Below are positions 61,231-64,000 of a stretch of DNA of 64,000 bases, in pieces (the stretch's first letter is position 1; every line of letters starts with the position of its first letter). The notes under the pieces were generated by a model. It did not search any database. It saw only the letters and a list, made by a program, of their open reading frames with translations, and was not told the origin of the DNA. This DNA comes from Campylobacterota bacterium (GTDB lineage: Bacteria; Campylobacterota; Campylobacteria; Campylobacterales; Sulfurovaceae): the NCBI GenBank assembly GCA_003252535.1, contig QKDN01000042.1, positions 1-64,000 on the forward strand. Direction: 5' to 3'. The translations under genes were made by a program, and so were the position numbers.

Positions 61231-64000
61231 GTGCGATCGATCAACAAACCGTTTTGTTTATTTCTTATCATGTTTTTATTCACATCGCTTCTCGTGTCCG
61301 GGGAGGGTCAAAAAATAAAGCTTACTTCCAAAGAGGAACAGTTCATCAGGGAACATCCCCTGATCGTCCTGGGGATCGACAAAGGATGGATGCCGTTCGT
61401 TTTCGTCAACCAGGAGGGGAAGGTGAGTGGGCTCGAGCGGGATATACTCGACCGTATCACCGAAGTGAGCGGTCTGAAGTTCGAACTTCGGGCAGGACGC
61501 TGGAAGGATATGGTGGCTGCTGCACAGAGAAAGGAGATAGACGGTCTCTGCCCGAGCATCGCTTCTCCCGAGAGGGCCAGATATTTCAATTTCTCCGTGC
61601 CCCATATGACCCTCCGGGGGATGCTCATCGTCGCCAAGTCCAACCCGAAGAACATAAAAAGCCTCGACGACCTCAAAGGGAAGACCATAGCGATCCAGAG
61701 ATCGAACGCCGACGATGAGAACTATGTCAAAAGGTTCAGCGAGAGCGCGATACTCCGTCTCGACAGTATGAGGGAAGTGATCGAGAGTGTCCTGACGGGG
61801 CGTGCCGATGCCTATATAGGATCGGGGATATCGCTCTACTTTTCCAAAGAACTGGGCTTCCCCTATCTGGAAATGGCGGTACCGCTCAACAGGGACACGC
61901 TTGAAAGGCATTCGCTCAGGAACGACTATCCGGAGCTTTTGAGCATCGTCAACAAATCATTGCTGCTTATCGGAGAAGAGGAGCTGTTGCGGCTCAAGAA
62001 CTACTGGTTCCAGACATCGGAGATCAACAACAACCTGCTCGACCTTTCATCCGAAGAGGAGAAGTACCTCAAAGGGAAAAAAGAGATCAAAATGTGTGTA
62101 GACCCCGACTGGATGCCTTTTGAGAAGATCGAGAACGGCAGGTATATAGGACTGGGTTCGGAGTATATGAAGCATCTTCAAAACGGTATCGGTGTCCCGC
62201 TGCGGCTCATACCCACAAAGACATGGAGCGAATCGCTCGATCTGGCCAAAAAAAGAGAGTGCGATATCCTGGCGATGGCAGCGAAGACGCCGCAGCGGGA
62301 GGAGTATCTCGATTTCTCCGCCCCCTATGTCAATGTCCCTATCGTAGTGGCGACGAAGGCGGGGTACCCCTTCATCGAGGATATCAGCGAGATCATGGAC
62401 AGGAAGCTGGGGGTTGTGAAGGATTATTCGTTCTACGAGCGCTTCAAAAAACTCTACCCGTCGATCGATCTCGTTGAGGTCGGGACGGCCGAAGACGGGC
62501 TCAAAAAGGTCAAGAGCGGCGAGATATTCGGCTATATCGACAACCATGTCGTCATCAACGAGCTGATACAAAAGGAGTTCCCCGGCATCATCGCGATATC
62601 CGGGAGGCTCAAAGAGAACCTGGAGCTCTCCATAGCAAGCCGCAACGACGAGAAGATACTCGGGGGAATACTCAACAACTTCATCCTTACTATCAAGCCG
62701 ATCACAAAACAATCCTTCTATGACAAATGGGTCCTGCCGTTATACAAGGAGAGGATAGATTATACGCTGCTCTACCAGGTAATATTCGCCGCGCTCGTGA
62801 TCATAGGTGTCACGCTCTACTGGAACAGGAGGCTCAATGCGGAGATCAGGCAGACCGAGATGACGAAACAGAGGCTGAAAGAGAGTGAAGAGAAGTTCAG
62901 AACCCTCTTCGACCTTGCCCCCGTGATGATCGATGCGTTCGACGACGAGGGGCGCTGCGTCCTGTGGAACAAAGAGTGCGAGAAAGTGTTCGGATGGACG
63001 ATGGATGAGGTCAACGGGCACGAACACCCTCTCACACTTTTCTATCCCGATCCCGGAAACAGGCAGAAGGGCAGGAAATCGATGGCAACCCGGGAGAATA
63101 ATGTCTTCAGGGAGTGGCACCCCCTGGACAAAGAGGGGAATGCGAAAGTGACACTGTGGGCCAATGTCCTGCTCCCCAACAATGAATGTATCAACGTAGG
63201 TCTGGACATCACCGAACAGAGGGCCGCAGAGAGAGAAGCGAGAGAGAAGACCGAACAGCTGATCAAAACAGAGAAGCTCCTGAGCGAAGCCAACTCGATG
63301 CTCAAAAGCAGGATCGACCAGGCGGTAGAGGAGATACGAGACAAAGAGATACTCCTCCAGCACCAGTCGCGTCTGGCCCAGATGGGGGAGATGCTCGGGA
63401 TGATCGCCCACCAGTGGAGACAGCCGCTGAGCGCCGTATCGGCAGCGGTATTCGGCGTGGAGACACGTCTGGCATTCACTCAAAGCGATTTGGACAACCG
63501 GCAGACCAGGGAAGAGTTCATAGCCTATCTCCGGTCCAATTTTGAATTTGTCCAGGAACATACCCAAAGGATGTCCGATACCATAGATGATTTCAGAAAC
63601 TTCTTCAAAGAGCAGACGGAGCCGGAGCGTACGACGCTCTCCGATGTCGCCCGGAAAGCGTTGCAGATGATAGGACCGCTCCTTGGGAACAAACTGATCG
63701 AGATCAAAGAACATTTTGAGAGTCGGACACCGATCCTGCTCTACCGCAACGAGCTTATCCATGTCTTGCTCAATCTGCTCAAAAATGCCGAGGATGCTTT
63801 CAGCGACAACGGTATAAAGGAGCCTGTGATCACACTCCACAGCTACGAGGAAGAGGAACACTGCATCATCATGATATGCGACAATGCGGGCGGCATAGCC
63901 CCGAAGATAGCTGAAAGGATATTCGACCCCTATTTCAGTACCAAGCTGGAGAAGAACGGTACGGGGCTTGGGCTCTATATGTCCAAGATGATCATAGAAG
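61231..64000 (+). CDS. Sensor histidine kinase with two solute-binding domains (3' end cut)
   Basis: Open from GTG 61231 to the window edge, 923 codons without a stop; the end of the ATPase domain is missing. After a signal segment (FCLFLIMFLFTSLLVSGEG) come two type-3 solute-binding domains: about 30-265 (HPLIVLGIDKGWMPFVFVNQ) and 275-500 (KMCVDPDWMPFEKIENGRYI). A membrane segment (LLYQVIFAALVIIGVTLYW), a PAS domain, a coiled coil, His727 in IAHQWRQPL and ATPase motifs (CDNAGGIAP, GTGLGLY) follow. It closely resembles the kinase at 27805 from PAS onward. The start follows AAAAGG. Confidence 0.92.
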   Translation, partial: MRSINKPFCLFLIMFLFTSLLVSGEGQKIKLTSKEEQFIREHPLIVLGIDKGWMPFVFVNQEGKVSGLERDILDRITEVSGLKFELRAGRWKDMVAAAQRKEIDGLCPSIASPERARYFNFSVPHMTLRGMLIVAKSNPKNIKSLDDLKGKTIAIQRSNADDENYVKRFSESAILRLDSMREVIESVLTGRADAYIGSGISLYFSKELGFPYLEMAVPLNRDTLERHSLRNDYPELLSIVNKSLLLIGEEELLRLKNYWFQTSEINNNLLDLSSEEEKYLKGKKEIKMCVDPDWMPFEKIENGRYIGLGSEYMKHLQNGIGVPLRLIPTKTWSESLDLAKKRECDILAMAAKTPQREEYLDFSAPYVNVPIVVATKAGYPFIEDISEIMDRKLGVVKDYSFYERFKKLYPSIDLVEVGTAEDGLKKVKSGEIFGYIDNHVVINELIQKEFPGIIAISGRLKENLELSIASRNDEKILGGILNNFILTIKPITKQSFYDKWVLPLYKERIDYTLLYQVIFAALVIIGVTLYWNRRLNAEIRQTEMTKQRLKESEEKFRTLFDLAPVMIDAFDDEGRCVLWNKECEKVFGWTMDEVNGHEHPLTLFYPDPGNRQKGRKSMATRENNVFREWHPLDKEGNAKVTLWANVLLPNNECINVGLDITEQRAAEREAREKTEQLIKTEKLLSEANSMLKSRIDQAVEEIRDKEILLQHQSRLAQMGEMLGMIAHQWRQPLSAVSAAVFGVETRLAFTQSDLDNRQTREEFIAYLRSNFEFVQEHTQRMSDTIDDFRNFFKEQTEPERTTLSDVARKALQMIGPLLGNKLIEIKEHFESRTPILLYRNELIHVLLNLLKNAEDAFSDNGIKEPVITLHSYEEEEHCIIMICDNAGGIAPKIAERIFDPYFSTKLEKNGTGLGLYMSKMIIE

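Overview
The window reads as chromosome of a nitrogen-fixing Campylobacterota (Epsilonproteobacteria), most likely near the Sulfurovum/Sulfurimonas group. Supporting signs are the S10-spc ribosomal operon without an L30 gene between rpsE and rplO, the 61-residue four-cysteine S14, histidine kinases with an HQWRQP box, and a nif complement typical of that phylum. This is inference from gene content; no database search was possible.

Bases 1-15450 are a nitrogen-fixation region. A minus-strand group (flavodiiron protein, short NifQ-like protein, nifS, nifU) and a second minus-strand group (DUF815 ATPase, NifX-like protein, cowN, a HicB-like/Sel1/NifU fusion, nifX) lie beside plus-strand nifE. 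Further on are a His-rich NifX-like gene, a Fic module with an unlisted 54-residue upstream gene, a hemerythrin-redoxin group, two adjacent ferredoxins and nifB. Together these supply Fe-S clusters (NifU/S), molybdenum (NifQ), the cofactor precursor and scaffold (NifB, NifE, NifX) and electrons (ferredoxins), with guards against O2, peroxide and CO (flavodiiron protein, hemerythrin, redoxin-like protein, CowN). nifHDK and nifN are not in the window; a gene whose first codons lie at the left edge may continue the cluster.

Bases 15500-30800 hold mixed housekeeping and accessory genes: small secreted proteins, a DUF2314 protein, an MscS-type channel, two flavin proteins, a GNAT-transglutaminase fusion, an ABC-F ATPase, an AEC transporter, a DUF2167 protein, and a divergent response regulator/hybrid-sensor kinase pair. 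Bases 31045-41649 are the S10-spc operon through secY, map and infA, followed by dnaG and a PP-loop ATPase.

Bases 44600-64000 are accessory. A tandem DUF302 lipoprotein is followed by a tightly chained four-gene unit: a KAP-family NTPase, a protein with thirteen 43-residue propeller-like repeats, a response regulator and a histidine kinase. Convergent to it is a Cus-like heavy-metal efflux operon. The right end has a response regulator, a TonB-dependent receptor and a large sensor kinase cut by the window edge. The KAP/propeller/two-component unit is the best candidate for an undescribed system; its two lead genes look compositionally mosaic.

Intergenic gaps carry a family of paired palindromes with GTAGG...CCTAC ends that look like REP/BIME elements, plus a second family of nested palindromes found only in the nif region.
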